From NCBI RefSeq assembly GCF_041146395.1, contig NC_090989.1, forward strand, positions 121,457,501-121,521,500: DNA of 64,000 bases, written 5' to 3'. Every line of letters starts with the position of its first letter. Position 1 is the first letter of the stretch. The notes below the pieces were generated by a model. That model saw only the letters and a program-made list of their open reading frames with translations. It had not been told where the DNA came from and made no database searches. Made by a program: the position numbers and the translations under genes. Of the stretch, positions 10,311-22,304 are shown piece by piece. The stretch comes from Eulemur rufifrons. Its lineage: Eukaryota; Chordata; Mammalia; Primates; Lemuridae.

Positions 10311-11584
10311 TCCAGTGTGTGCATAGAATGCTGCCATAAGTTTTTAAATAAACAGAGTAGTATGAACACAAGTCTACATTCCTTAATCCACAATTATGAA
10401 ATTCAAAAATCTTTCAAAAATGAAAGTTTACAAAAAAATAAATGGTACAACACATTTGGTAGCAAAACCTCGACTGAACTGAATGTACTTAAGGCTGACT
10501 ATGGCTTTATTTATCCTACTTGGTGCAGAAATATTTCATTTTTTTTTTATCACAGACTCTGCTGGGAGTGTGGCGTGATACACACGATACCTTTTGATAC
10601 TCCTTGAATTCCCAATTGCAAAATACACCTGCCCCCAGGGGTTCCAGATAAGGGATTATAGACTTACAGAATTATTTACCTTTCTTTTTTTGTTTTTGCA
10701 TTAAAATATATCTTGAAGTGTACACAAAAAATAGCAGCAGTTGCCTCTAATAAACTGTGCATTTGGATTGGGAGGGAGAATTTTCACTGTATTTCAATCC
10801 AGAAATGTAAAGAGTATACGGAAATTTTACTTATTCAAAAAATAAATAAATAGCGTTTAAGACCTCCTCTGCTGCTGGGCCCTCCTAAAGCCTGACCCGC
10901 CCTCTCACTGGCACTGGCTGTGGCAGGCTGCCTGGGAACTTGGACCCAGGAAGCAGGACTCAAGGGTGGGGGCGGGTGGGCCAGGAGCCTCATCTCTGAC
11001 TCACTGTGCTGCCCTGGGCATGGTGGCAAGGCCTCCTCCCTAGAAAAGTGGAGATAATGAGAGTGACTCAGTGGGAAGCACTCCAATGGGCCCAAAGGCA
11101 GGAAGACAGGTTCCCTCGTGGGCCCCCTCCTGTACACCTTCCTGTGAAGGAGCAAGGGCCGCCCCTCCAGACTCCTCCTCAAGGGGCCACATCTCCCCAG
11201 CAGAGACCCAGTGGAAGGGTGTCAGATCCCAGAACTGAAGGACAAGAGCTAAGTGCCCATCAACTACTCAGTACAATAAATGGGTAAGACCCATGGCAAG
11301 ACAAGTGACAGTGAAATTCCAGAGCACATGGCAAAAAGGAAAGATTCTAAAGGCTTCCAGCAGGAAGAAAACAGGTCCTGTACAGAGAAACAGGAATCAG
11401 ACTGGGGACGTTGGCCGGTCTGAACAGTGGAGGGATGCAAACTCAGGAATTCATTTTTTAAAAGTGTTAAAATTGAGATGCTTCTTCAAATGTCATATAG
11501 GCAACTGAATATAAAAACCTGGAATTTTAGGGGTTTTAATGCAATTTTTATGTAATAACCTAGTGTGTACCCTTCTATACTTTT
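10311..11584. other. Mostly non-repetitive stretch, no gene seen
   Basis: Nothing coding recognised. A 40-60 bp segment near 10595-10665 may be a DNA-transposon end. Two TGACTCA cores (10997-11003, 11064-11070) lie in GC-rich, repeat-free DNA. Confidence 0.45.
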
Positions 11585-11775
11585 CTCTATGCCTATATGT
11601 ACAAATGTATACAAACATATATACACACATAAAACATGTCCATATGTATACATATATGACATATGTATGCACATATCCACATGCTTACAAAACATATGTA
11701 TTCATATATATGATATACAATATGTATACATATACGTATATCCACATGTATACATAAACATACACACTTGCATAT
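11585..11775. repeat. Degenerate (CATA/TATG)n low-complexity tract
   Basis: About 190 bp dominated by alternating 'acatatgta' and 'tatacata' units. It is locally self-complementary, which also explains Tyr/Ile/His-rich open frames on both strands that are not genes. Confidence 0.8.
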
Positions 11776-11916
11776 CCTTATGCGTGAATATGTTACAGCT
11801 TTGAGAATGCACCTCTCATTTTTCACTTACAGGAGTTTTTCCCAATAAATCTCTTGCAAGTATAATCTCATCTTGGTCACTGCTCCTTGGAGAATCCAAA
11901 CTAACAAAACAAATAT

Positions 11917-12258
<342 letters not shown>

Positions 12259-12274
12259 AAACAAATATATACAC

Positions 12275-13030
12275 ACATTGGTTTTTAAATCATTGTTTTA
12301 CCTAAATATTGTGTACACTTTTCTTTATCTTGCTTTTCTTATTCATAAATATCTAATGAAAACTCATCACTGGTTTATCTCTATTTCATTCTTTTTAGTG
12401 GCTGCATAACATTCCTAAATATGGATGCACCATAATTTATTCAGCCATTCACCTATGAATGGACATTCACTTGGATTCCAATTTTTGGATGCTATGAACG
12501 ATACTGCAATAATTATTATCTTGTACAGATATTTGAGAACAGATGATCTCAAATCTCTGGATTGGTGGTCAAAATATACTTATATACATATAATTTACAT
12601 AAGTTACAATGTACAAAATTATTAATTTTATATAATGATTTTAATTGATTTTTTTAAAAGCAAGAAAAATGCACATTCCCATTAACACTGTATAGGAATG
12701 CCCTTTGCAGGCCCACCAGCAATAGGTATTATTAATCTTATTTTTTTCAAGTTAACCTAACCATTTGACTAACGGTAATTTTTCATATTTTTTGGCTCCT
12801 CGAAAGTGCTCTTCCACATATTGCCGATATTTCTATTGAATCACTTATCTTTTTCTTGTCAATTTGTAAATGTTCTTTGCACCCTTTGTCCTCTGATTCA
12901 TAAATATGGTTTGCAAATCTATTTATCTTTACACTATCTTTTGCCACAAAAAGTTTAAAATTCTAATCTAGTCAAGTATGTTTATCTTTTCTTTCATAGC
13001 TTCTGGGTTTCTGATATTTGTTAAGGCTTT
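12275..13030 (-). mobile_element. Old L1 3' fragment, minus strand
   Basis: Reads as reversed L1: 'gtggctgcataacattcc', 'caccataatttattcagcc', 'tgctatgaacgatactgc', 'ctttgcaggcccaccagcaa', 'caaatctatttatctttac'. AT-rich, diverged, no intact frame. Confidence 0.65.
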
Positions 13031-14224
13031 CCCCCACCCCAAGTCTTCATGGTGCAAGAAGGCTGTTAGAGCTCTAGCCATCACATCTGTATTACAGGGA
13101 ACAGGATAGAAAAAGAAAGAAGAAGGGCACTCCACCTCCCTGTGAAGGCATCTTTCCAGAAATTCCCACATGATAATTCCACTTACATGTCATTGGCCAT
13201 AATTTAGTTACACGGTAGCCATAGTTAGCTGCAATATTGTCACCACCACCATCTTTGAGAAATGTAATCTGCTGCACCCACACTTAGAATCAAGAACACT
13301 CTTGCTTCTTGGCATTCAATAGACAAGGTGAGAGCAAACACTGCTAAGTGAACTGAAGCCTGAGAATCCACCTCTTGGGAGAGAAAGGGCTTCTCTTCTG
13401 GCCCCTCAGGCATCATGCTCAAGACAGCAGGCCTACTAAGTCACAGCGAGGCTACTCGGGAGGATCTCGGCTCGGAAGCTTGGATGAGTGAAATCCCAGA
13501 ATGGCCGCAGGCTCCAGAGGTGGCACCGCTGCCTCAAGCTTCTCTCCCCTCAGTGTCTTCCCCAGGGGATGGGCAGGAGTTTGTGGCTGGGTGGGGAATA
13601 GCTAAGCCTGCTGGCATGCAGGACTGATGGCTTTTGAACTGTGGGAAATACCACTAGGCATTTCCAGGCAGATGGGGGCTTTAGGGAATTACTTATGATT
13701 CATGCCAGGCTGCAGGGCGTGTCTGTGCCAGAGAGAAAAACACAACATTGGAAATACTTTCTAACCAGAATCAGTCCCTCCCCCCCTCAGTCACTCACAA
13801 GCCCACTTGTCATTTGCTGAGGGCCCAGACAGGGGACCAGGAACATCCACCCAGGTTTTCTTCCCACAGTTCTGCTCTCAGTTGAGAAAAGCATCAGCGA
13901 AAGAGATAAGCCAATGGAGAGCAGCTGGGCTGTGAAGGGAGAGACCTAGAAGATTCAGCTGAAGCGGGGACGTGAGAGATGCAGCCTGCCGTGCTGAGGG
14001 GCGATGTGGGGCCTGAGGACAGGCCTTCCGCCATGTCCACATGATGTCTTCTTTGTGTCCCTCAGCCTCACCGAGCCCCGGCTTTCTCATCCATAAGGTG
14101 GGAGAGGTAATCTCAACCTTGAGAAGGGGTTGAAGTGGGGAGGCCTCCAGCCCCTGGTAGGTCTGAAAGTCCATGATCAGCCGGGCCCTACAGATCAGGT
14201 GCTCTGCTACATTTCTCTTGGTTT
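13031..14224. other. Non-repetitive stretch, no gene seen
   Basis: No recognisable exon. A 123-residue minus frame (13878-14249) has no known motif. Confidence 0.5.
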
Positions 14225-14530
14225 TTAAAAATACCTTTAAGAAAATCATACAAATATTATCTGTTCACTGTTAAAATAGTCAGGAAGCACAGATAAGCAA
14301 TAAGGTGATACAATTAACAATTAATTCCAGAGAAAAGAGCTGTTAACACCTGGACACAGGCTCTTACAAAGTTTCCAGCACCTAAATATATTTTTAATAG
14401 GACCTTACTTTATGTGTGGCTCTGTAATCTCCTTTTTTTTTTTCACTCAACAGTATGCCATGAGTTTCTTTCTATGTCAGTAAGCAAACTGTACAGCATA
14501 TTCTAACGCTTGCTTGACATTCTGTCAATG
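14225..14530 (-). mobile_element. Possible old L1 fragment, minus strand
   Basis: 'tttttttcactcaacagtat' and 'ttctttctatgtcagtaagc' resemble the reversed L1M segment that precedes the 'ggctgcata' region. Otherwise diverged. Confidence 0.4.
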
Positions 14531-14749
14531 CTGCATTCAATTCTGAACACAGGAGCAGTGTGATTGAGTTTTCTTTTCCCTCAGGTCCCAGTGTGGCCCA
14601 GCACAGAACTGTTACAGATCCTGGCTTTGTTTAAAATGTTGATATTTGGTTCACCATGAATTCATGTTTATTTTTTAAAATGTCATGGTACAATATCATT
14701 AGTCTTGGTTATGGGGTTTTGGGACACCCCCGTTTCACTGCTTCACCCT

Positions 14750-14930
14750 AGCTGCAGCCCTGCATCATAGGTGTATTCCACACCTTACACCACTAATTGT
14801 CAGGATCCTTAAGTCATTTCCAACTTTTCCAGTCTATTAATCCCTGCATTTCCAGAATCCAGCACAATGCCTGGCACCCAGTAGGCACTCGAATATTTGT
14901 TGGGTGAGTGAGTGAATTGGTGAAGGAAGG
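14750..14930 (+). mobile_element. L2 LINE 3' tail, plus strand
   Basis: Ends with 'cacaatgcctggcacccagt', 'aggcactcgaatatttgttg' and a 'gtgagtgagtgaattgg' terminal repeat, all L2 tail marks. Confidence 0.6.
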
Positions 14931-14934
14931 AAAC

Positions 14935-16380
14935 ACTACAATGATCATTCTTGTGGCTAAATCTTTGTACACGTCCACGCAGGGAGAGGGAACGGGCGTC
15001 CAGAGAGGAGGCGGAGAGGCAGAAGCCACGGTGGACGGGGAGCACACCACCACGTGTCCACAGCATGGAGTCCAGAGGCTGAGTCGTGTGGATGTGGGCA
15101 TGGGACAGCTCCTCTGGAGAGCGGGGGTGTCTTCTCAGTTTATGCACTGCCAGGCCCACCTGAAACCCCCTTTGGAAGTCCCCAGTGGAGCCCTCACTAC
15201 TGTGGCCTGGACCTGGACCAGACAGCTGGAACCAAATCATGCCACGTCCCAGCTGTGGGACCAGCACATGCTCACACAGGCTCACACACACCCAGCCCTG
15301 GGAGCCCCCCTCACACAGGCTGACTCAGGAGCTCACTTGGAGACTGGGCCACAGGCCCGCTGGCCAGGCCGCTGTGCCCCCAGTGTACAGCTGCCTCTCC
15401 ACAGCAACGGCAACAGGGGATTTTCTCAACCCTAACTAACGTGTGGAATTTTAAAATAACAAAGCCGGAATCCAAGAGAGGAAATTCTAAGAACATGAAA
15501 TAAGTCAGAAGAGCAGAGGTGGGTGTTTATTTTCCATCGACTGCCTGGTCCTCTGCCGCCCTCCCCCAACCCCAAAGGCTGGGGGAGGGACCCGGATTCA
15601 GATGTCAGCACCACAAAGCTAAAGGAAACCCATCTTCCTGTGTTTGCTGAGGAACAATGCTGGAAAGGCCATTCCAAGGCCTGCACTTTTCCTTTGTACA
15701 CAAGAATTTAGGTCCCAGTGCATTCCTGGGAGGGGGGCCCTGACAAGGAACTTCTGGATATAAACATTCCTGTTCCATCACTCAGTGACATTTGGTACAC
15801 ACAGAGGTGTTGATCCCCTGTGGCCTTCTGTACTCAGATCCATACTGGCCCATGCTGGGTGAGGATCTAACAGTGTGTTTGGAGCCCTGGCCCCACCTTG
15901 CAGCCCATCAGCTGAAGGGTCTGGTCTCATATGCCTCCTCAGTCACTACCTCCCAGCTCTGCTTCCTGTCCCTGTCCCCTGAGCTCTCATCAGTCCCCTG
16001 GATGACTGCCCAAGTCCAGCCTTCCTGGCCCTGACCTTCCTTGCTTCATTCATCCTGTCCTCGGCCCACGGCCTCCTCCCACACTGCACCTCCAAGCGAG
16101 GCCCTTCTCTGCTCCAGAGTCCTTGCCTGCAGGGCCACGTGCCCTCGGTGCATCCCAGGAGCTTTATGATGGTCCCTACCACACGAGTCTCATCACCTGC
16201 CCACTATCACCCCTAAACCAGGGAGGGACAAAAACCGGACGTTCCATGACCAGACCCACATGGTCCTCCTGGTGGCAAGACACCTCCCCAGGCATGCAGG
16301 GCTGAACAGCTGCCTTTTCAAAGGCAGAAACTGCAACCTTGAAGGGGAAGAGGAGTCGGAAAAGTAGACAAGGTGTTGAA
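14935..16380. other. Non-repetitive stretch, no gene seen
   Basis: No repeat recognised across 1.4 kb. A 175-residue plus frame (14908-15435) overlaps a 160-residue minus frame and neither resembles a known protein. The block contains the motif cluster at 15605-15775. Confidence 0.5.
15605..15775. promoter_or_regulatory. Dense transcription-factor core-motif cluster
   Basis: In repeat-free DNA: RUNX core ACCACA (15610), ETS-like CATCTTCCTG (15631), forkhead-like TGTTTGC (15641), SOX-like AACAATG (15653), SOX-like CCTTTGT (15691), and three TEAD cores CATTCC at 15670, 15721 and 15765. Motifs this short occur by chance; the call rests on their clustering only. Function is inference. Confidence 0.3.
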
Positions 16381-16385
16381 AGACT

Positions 16386-16510
16386 AGCCAAAGTTTACTG
16401 AGCACCTACTAGGTGCTAGTCACCATGCCACATGCTTTACGGGCATTATCTCAGTCCCCACAGTACTCCCAAAACAGCATGCTGAGTCTTGATACTCTAC
16501 ACCTCTCGCA
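16386..16510 (-). mobile_element. MIR SINE, minus strand
   Basis: 'tactgagcacctactaggtg', 'accatgccacatgctttacg' and 'ggcattatctcagtcccca' match a reversed MIR 3' half. Confidence 0.6.
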
Positions 16511-16689
16511 GGCCTCCCACAGACTGGGGGTTCCATAAACCTACCAACCTCATGAGTTGACTGAGGTGGACACCCTGATCCTTGCTTTGACTCAGCTGGG
16601 CCTTTGGTAGCCATTGGGGGTGGGGGGATGGAGGTGAGGAGGGTGGAGGTCTGCTTGGGGGCCACTCAGACTACATGCTTTCCCTCCAC

Positions 16690-17000
16690 ACACAAGTTTC
16701 CCTCTGTTTAGAATACTCTTCCCCTCTCTTTTGGGCTAATTCCTATTGGTCTTTCAGGTCACTTTGCAGCTTCTCCCAGGAAGCCCTCCTGGATCTCCAC
16801 CCCTAATCTGAGTTATTTCTCTGTGTTCCTCAACAGCCTCAGCTTCTCTGGCTCTCCCTGGGTGTTTCAGAGACTGTCTCTAGGATCAGAATGTCAGCAC
16901 CTTGAGGACAGGGAGGACTTCACTTCTGTGCCCCTAGAATTAAGCTCAGGTACTGGCACAGAGCAGAGGCTCTGTAAATATTTATTGAACGAATTAAACG
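16690..17000 (+). mobile_element. L2 LINE 3' end, plus strand
   Basis: Good ordered match: 'ggtcactttgcagcttctcc', 'caggaagccctcctggatct', 'gtcagcaccttgaggacagg', 'actggcacagagcagaggc', 'tgtaaatatttattgaacga'. Non-coding remnant. Confidence 0.75.
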
Positions 17001-17279
17001 CTTACTCTAGGGCATTCAGTCGCTCCCTGGCTGGTCAGAGGCACCTAATCCCAAACTGGGTTGTCTGCTTTTCTCTCCTCTCTCCCCAGGTCTTGCCATT
17101 CACGATGTGCCCCAAAGATGGGCAAATTTTGGGATCTGAACCCTGCGCCCCTTGAGGCTGGTGATGGAGAGGGGCAGATCCTAGCTCCACTTCCAGCTGT
17201 GGGCCCCGCTTTCTCAGTGCCTGCGTAGACTACTTTCTCTGCTTTCCCAAACCGCCACTGGTCTCAGAGCACCCCGTCC

Positions 17280-17640
17280 GGCCTAGGGGCGAGGCCCCGC
17301 TGGTCTGACACTCTCAGGGGCTGTCCTCCACCCAGACACGGACGCGCGGTGGGCCCCGTGGGGTGGCAGAGAGGGGCACCCTCCGGAGCCTCTGCCTGGC
17401 GTTCTCCGACGGGAGGGGAGCGAACTTGTGCGTCCAGGGCGCGCAGCGAACACCCTGTTCACATTCCTGCGCCGGCCGGAATGCGGGCCGGGGACCGGCC
17501 AAAGGCTGCATTCCTCGGAGCGCAGCCCCGCCCCGCCCCGGACGCGGGTCCCCAGCCCGCGCGGGCGCCTCCTGGCGGCGCCCCGCCCGGGTCTCCCCAG
17601 CTGTCCGCGCCCGCACCCGCCCGCCCTTCAGAATGGATAA
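17280..17640. promoter_or_regulatory. CpG-island-like segment, candidate promoter or enhancer
   Basis: CpG dinucleotides are frequent here and rare in the flanks; GC content is plainly raised. GC boxes (CCCCGCCCC) lie at 17526-17540 and 17581. TEAD cores occur at 17462-17467 (CATTCC), 17478-17483 (GGAATG) and 17509-17514 (CATTCC), and a CTCF-like match at 17565-17579. No TATA box is evident. No repeat explains it. Frames of up to 176 residues cross it on both strands but match no known protein and look like GC-rich chance. It could be the promoter of an unrecognised transcript, an orphan CpG island, or an enhancer. Confidence 0.6.
17565..17579. promoter_or_regulatory. CTCF-like site
   Basis: GCGCCTCCTGGCGGC differs at two positions from the usual GCGCCCCCTGGTGGC core. 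It lies inside the CpG-rich segment. Motif-only evidence. Confidence 0.3.
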
Positions 17641-17644
17641 TCCC

Positions 17645-18155
17645 GCCTTCCTCTTCCCTGGACACTGTTGCTTCCATCTCTCCTCCGTCGTTTTTACTTT
17701 TGTTGTTTGCTGCCTCCCAACTCCAAGGCAGCCTCCTCTCCTGCTTCCCATCGGGCACCCAGGGAGCTGCCGGGACCTTCTCTAAGGCTCTCTCAGGCCG
17801 GTCCCTCCTGGGACTCTCCCACCTTGCGTGTCATCTCCTCCCCACAGGCGCCTTCAGGCCCAGAGACCTAGATGAATGAGCCACAGGCCTCACCCCGGCC
17901 AGGTCCCCAGTGCCTGCTTCTCCCACGCTCCATGGAGGGCCTGGGGGAAGGACACGCAGGTCCCCTGTCCCTTGGCTGGGTTGAAAACTGTGAGAAAATG
18001 GGCCAAAGTAGTTACATAGTGTGTACACTGGCCCCAACAAAGAAAGCACCATTGCCCCACAGTGAGGATCGCTGCTGTTGGTGAGAGTTGAAGCGCCAAG
18101 AAAGCCAAAAGCCACTGGGCTGTGGGTTTCCACCGTGGTAGAGAAACCGCTGGCA
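17645..18155. other. Downstream flank of CpG island, no gene seen
   Basis: Non-repetitive, moderately GC-rich. I see no convincing exon with splice signals. Confidence 0.45.
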
Positions 18156-18159
18156 TCAC

Positions 18160-18208
<49 letters not shown>

Positions 18209-18217
18209 TCACACACC
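18160..18217 (+). repeat. (TC)n(AC)n compound microsatellite
   Basis: About 13 TC units followed by about 15 AC units, with one interruption near the right end. Likely length-polymorphic. Confidence 0.95.
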
Positions 18218-18219
18218 TG

Positions 18220-19045
18220 CGCCAACATCAAAACACCAGCTAAAGAAGTGAAAAACGACCTGTACCTAAAACCAGGTGCAGGCATTGCAGTTTGAGTCAC
18301 TGCCATCCTGCAGGGATTTGAAGGAGGGGAGTGTGTAATGCTTACTGACCCCGGGGCCTTGCCCAGCTTCCTGGTCAGCATGAATGTTGGACAGTATGGG
18401 CAAAGCATGGGCTTTCATCCATTTCCCAGCTGGTTGCCACATCTTTCTTAGTGGGAAAGGAGCTACAGCCTAACACTATTTGCATAGGGAAATTTTCATG
18501 TTTATCAGCCCACAGACCTGTTGAGGACTCACCCTGTGGCAAAGTGACACCTGGGAACCCAGTAATGAAGAAAGGCATGCCTGGAACTTGCATTGCTCAC
18601 CATCGGGGAGGGCTGTGCATGTTGCCAGGAAAGGTGGGAAAGTGGAAGCCAAACTCTCATTGGCAGACGGCTGAGAGAAAGGGTGGGGAGTCAGGAGGGC
18701 TGCATGCAAGGTCCGGCTTCATGGCTGGCTTACCTTGCTTGGTTGGTTTCTGAGCCTCTAAGAGCAGGAAAATAAAGTGACCCCTTCCTGCCTGGCAGGG
18801 GTGTTGCCCACAATGCCTGGAGGTAGGCCCAGAGTGACAAGGTGGCAAGTGGCCATGCAGCCCTGGTTTGAGGGTGCAGCCCTAAGCGCAGGGTCTGCCT
18901 GTTCCCCATGACACAGAAAATGGGCATTCTAGACATTTCACATTGCCCTGGCAGTTCATCAAATGGCAGTGCCAACGCCCTGTCTTAGTGGGGTGTGAGG
19001 GTGCTTGAGGTGATGCTAAATCAGACACCAGAGAAGCCCCAAAGA
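18220..19045. other. Non-repetitive stretch, no gene seen
   Basis: No exon or repeat recognised. Confidence 0.45.
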
Positions 19046-19049
19046 CTAG

Positions 19050-19300
19050 CCTATTCATTTTATAAACATTTACTGAACCCAGGTCCTACCCCCAAGAGAC
19101 TCACTGTCCCTGGGAGAGGCAGACACCACCATTTCAATGCAGTGTAACGAGTGACAAGACAGAGGTGGGCCCAGGATGCAGTGGCAGGACTGCGAGGGGT
19201 GCTGGACCAGCCCAGGGCACAGTAGGGCAGGGTGGGCCTTCTGGAAGGGGCTGCTTCCCAGTGGAGTCCTGACAGAGACGGACTAGCCAGGGGAGGTGGG
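19050..19300 (-). mobile_element. Diverged L2-class repeat, minus strand
   Basis: 'tttataaacatttactgaac', 'caagagactcactgtccct' and 'gagaggcagacaccacc' follow a reversed L2 tail; 'ggtgggccttctggaagggg' continues the pattern. A G8 run lies at its right end. Confidence 0.45.
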
Positions 19301-19309
19301 GGGGGGGCA

Positions 19310-19885
19310 GGGGGCATCTGCCAGGGGAGGGAACTCTTTCATGTCTCTCTTCTAGACTCCTCTTCAGTATTTCAAGGCCAACATGCCATTGTGCTGATTT
19401 TTTGCTAAAGAACCTCCATGCATTTTGCTGGTCATGCAGTTAGATTGGCTAGCCTTTACACCTCCCATTCTGAGGTCACTTTCTGAAGATGAATGGGATT
19501 GTAAATTCCCCTGGGCCCAGGTAGGGATCTGGTTTCAGGGATGAATTTGCTCCAGAAATTCAGCCCCTTCTCCTTGGAGTTAGTTCAGCCAGGGCCCTCC
19601 TCACTGACATGTGGTATGTCATCTCACTCCCCACGCTCATCTGTGTCCAGTGTGTGCCGCAGAACTGGGCAGGGAGGGCTGGGGCTTGCAGGGAGGACCA
19701 GCCCCCATCTCCCCACGACCTTTCCTGTGCACTGAAGTAAACAGCTGACCTCCTTCGGGCTTCACTTCATCCTTGTGTTTAAAATGAATAGAAGGCTACC
19801 AGGCCCTACCTATCCCATGTCAAAAGAAGTGAATTTAAATAACAAACACTTTGAAAAACTGGAGTTTTCGAAAGTACCATTATAT
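19310..19885. other. Non-repetitive stretch, no gene seen
   Basis: Nothing recognised. Confidence 0.45.
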
Positions 19886-19889
19886 AGAA

Positions 19890-20095
19890 CAATGTTTCTC
19901 AAACGTCAGTGTGCTTCCGAATCACCGATTTGTGGAGTGTAGGGAGAAGGGCTTGTTTAAAATGCTTTTTCCTGGGCCGGCTCATAGATTCTGAGTCAGG
20001 AGGTCTTAAGTGGGGCACAGGACTCTGCATATTTAAAATTTGTCCTAAGGAATCCTGATGCGGTTGGACTTTGGGCCGCACTTTGACAAGAACTG
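19890..20095 (+). mobile_element. MER5A-type hAT-Charlie element
   Basis: Opens 'atgtttctcaaacgtcagtg', has 'gattctgagtcaggaggtct' in the middle and closes 'gggccgcactttgacaagaac', so both inverted ends (TCTCAAA / TTTGACA) are present. Non-autonomous, no coding capacity. Confidence 0.75.
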
Positions 20096-20099
20096 ATAT

Positions 20100-21215
20100 G
20101 GACAGCCTTATATTTGCTCTCAGTAAGTCCACTTAGAGTGCAATATCCCTCTGTCAAGATTCAGACAAATCCCACAAGATTTGTTATCCTCTGTCCTGGA
20201 AAAAAAAAAAACATGGAGAATGGGGTCTAGAGGGAGACCCTGCCATTGTGCAGGATGGGGAAATGCACAGTAAACCAAGGGCAGGAGCTCAGGAGCCCCT
20301 TGAAGTAGACACACTCCAGCGAGCTCTCCCAAGCTCCACACAGCAGAAGGCTACAGCCCGCTTCCCCCTCCTTCTCCTGCTCCTCCTCCTTCTGCTTTGG
20401 GTTACAGGAATCCCACACTCATGAAGCAGACCAAAAACAAACAAAAGCCACCTGACTTTAAATGCTTCAGCTGGAATCGGAAACAAAGTCCCCAAGGGTC
20501 ATAGTTCCAATCAATGCCTAGCATGTGAGCAGTGTCAGCAGCAATCTTCACAAAACCCAACAGCTCAAGCCCTTGGCCCAAAACAAACTAAGCGTGCTGA
20601 CCTGTGGGCAGCAGCACACAGCAGCGACCTTTTGATCTGCACCTCTGCCTCCAAGTGTGTTTCTGCTTGCCCTGGATGTGCCGTGTACTTGCACTCCTGT
20701 CTCTAGCTGTTACTGATATCAAGGCACAGCGAGTTCTTGACACTACAGCAAGTCTCATCTTAAATAATAATAAGTATAATTTCAAATTGTTTTGACAGGT
20801 TTGAACTTGGGAGACTGTTGTCGTGTCAGATCTGTTTAGACTGTCGCTTTTGTGTTACACTGCAGCTGAGTTCATACAAGGGGTGGAAGTGACAGCCCAG
20901 GTGTCTTCCTCTCTGGCTCCCACGTGCAATACCTACTGACAGCGTTACCTTCAAGCCTTGCATGAAGGAATCACAGGAATCTTTAAACGTTAGCTTGTCC
21001 TTTCCAGGAGGATTACTTTGGTTAAATTAAGTAATATACTCTATAAATTCAGTCCAGCAGGAACAGATAAACTGTGCTAAATCCCGTTCCTGTTAGGGCG
21101 TCCCCACTCTTCTCTCAGTTCACCACACTTGCTTTCCTGACTCAGGACTGTCTGACATACACCCCAGTGAGGAAGTCAGCATCAATCTGAATATAAAACA
21201 TTAGTGAAGCCACAT
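20100..21215. other. Non-repetitive stretch, no gene seen
   Basis: Contains a 12-A run near 20200. No recognisable exon or repeat. Confidence 0.45.
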
Positions 21216-21219
21216 TCTT

Positions 21220-21338
21220 CTTCTTTTTTTTAGAGACAAGGTCTTGCTGTGTTGCCCAGGCTGGCCTCAAACTCCTGAGCTCAAGCGATTCTCCTGCCTC
21301 AGCCTCCCAACTAGCTGGAACTACAGGCCCATATCTGG
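21220..21338 (-). mobile_element. Alu-related monomer, minus strand
   Basis: Single arm with T-rich start: 'agagacaaggtcttgctgtg', 'gcccaggctggcctcaaact', 'cagcctcccaactagctgg'. It lacks the second arm. An Alu has inserted immediately to its right. Confidence 0.75.
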
Positions 21339-21350
21339 CTCTTATTTTTA

Positions 21351-21690
21351 TTTTCTCTTTTTTTTTTTTTTGAGACAGAGTCTCACTCTGTTGCCCAGGC
21401 TAGAGTGAGTGCCGTGGCGTCAGCCTAGCTCACAGCAACCTCAAACTCCTGAGCTCAAAGGATCCTCCTGTCTCAGCCTCCCGAGTAGCTGGGACTACAG
21501 GCATGCACCACCATGCCCAGCTAATTTTTTCTATATATATTTTTAGCTGTCCATATAATTTCTTTCTATTTTTAGTAGAGATGGGGTCTCGCTCTTGCTC
21601 AGGCTGGTCTCGAACTCCTGAGCTCAAACGATCCGCCCACCTCGGCCTCCCAGAGTGCTAGGATTACAGGCGTGAGCCACCGCGCCCAGC
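21351..21690 (-). mobile_element. Full-length Alu, lemur type, minus strand
   Basis: Poly(T) at left, both arms and the 'tatatatatttttagctgtc' linker present. Flanked by a perfect 12-bp duplication ctcttattttta (21339-21350 and 21691-21702). Confidence 0.95.
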
Positions 21691-21704
21691 CTCTTATTTT
21701 TAGA

Positions 21705-22300
21705 TTAAAACTATAAACACATAAATAAAAGTTTTAGTATTTCTTTCCTGAACTCCCAATAGATCATCTTATGTACCCCAATTTGATGCTCACTGACCTG
21801 ACCAGGACCCTCCCATCCCAGGGGCCCATATTTCTGAAATCCAACCTTCTCTCAGGAAGGGGTCCCAGCAGTTAGCCATTTCCCTGAAAATCAGGGAGGC
21901 AGGCCTCTCAATGTGAAGAATTTCTAACATAGCAGAGGAATCTCATACTCCTGTTCAGACTTCTACCCCGGACACCTGCAACTGCCAACACCCCCATGCT
22001 CCTATATGGAGTTGGGGAGTTGGGGGTAGGTCTGAAGACTGTGCTGGGGCAAGGTGGGGTGGGCTCCATTGAATCTGAATTTGTGGGACTCCCTTGGGCT
22101 CACAAGGCCATACTCAGACTGCCTTCCTGAGGTCTTTGGGGACAGTGGCTGGGTTCCTGGCCCAAGCACGGAGAAACAGCGGCCCCTGGTGGTTCTGACA
22201 CACAGCGCCTTGGAACACCAGCTCCCTCCTGCTTTTTTTATATTTGCTGAACCCTCACTTTGATGGTGAAATGTGATGGCATGATGATTTGTGTGGATTT
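21705..22300. other. Non-repetitive stretch, no gene seen
   Basis: No exon or repeat recognised. Confidence 0.45.
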
Positions 22301-22304
22301 GGGT

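Noticed and set aside
10595..10665. Possible Tigger/MER44-type end ('gttccagataagggattata')
   Set aside because: Only a single short match, with no second end or TA duplication.
17349..17879. 176-residue open frame across the CpG island
   Set aside because: GC-rich DNA has few stops, opposing frames of 100-145 residues cover the same bases, and the product resembles no known protein.
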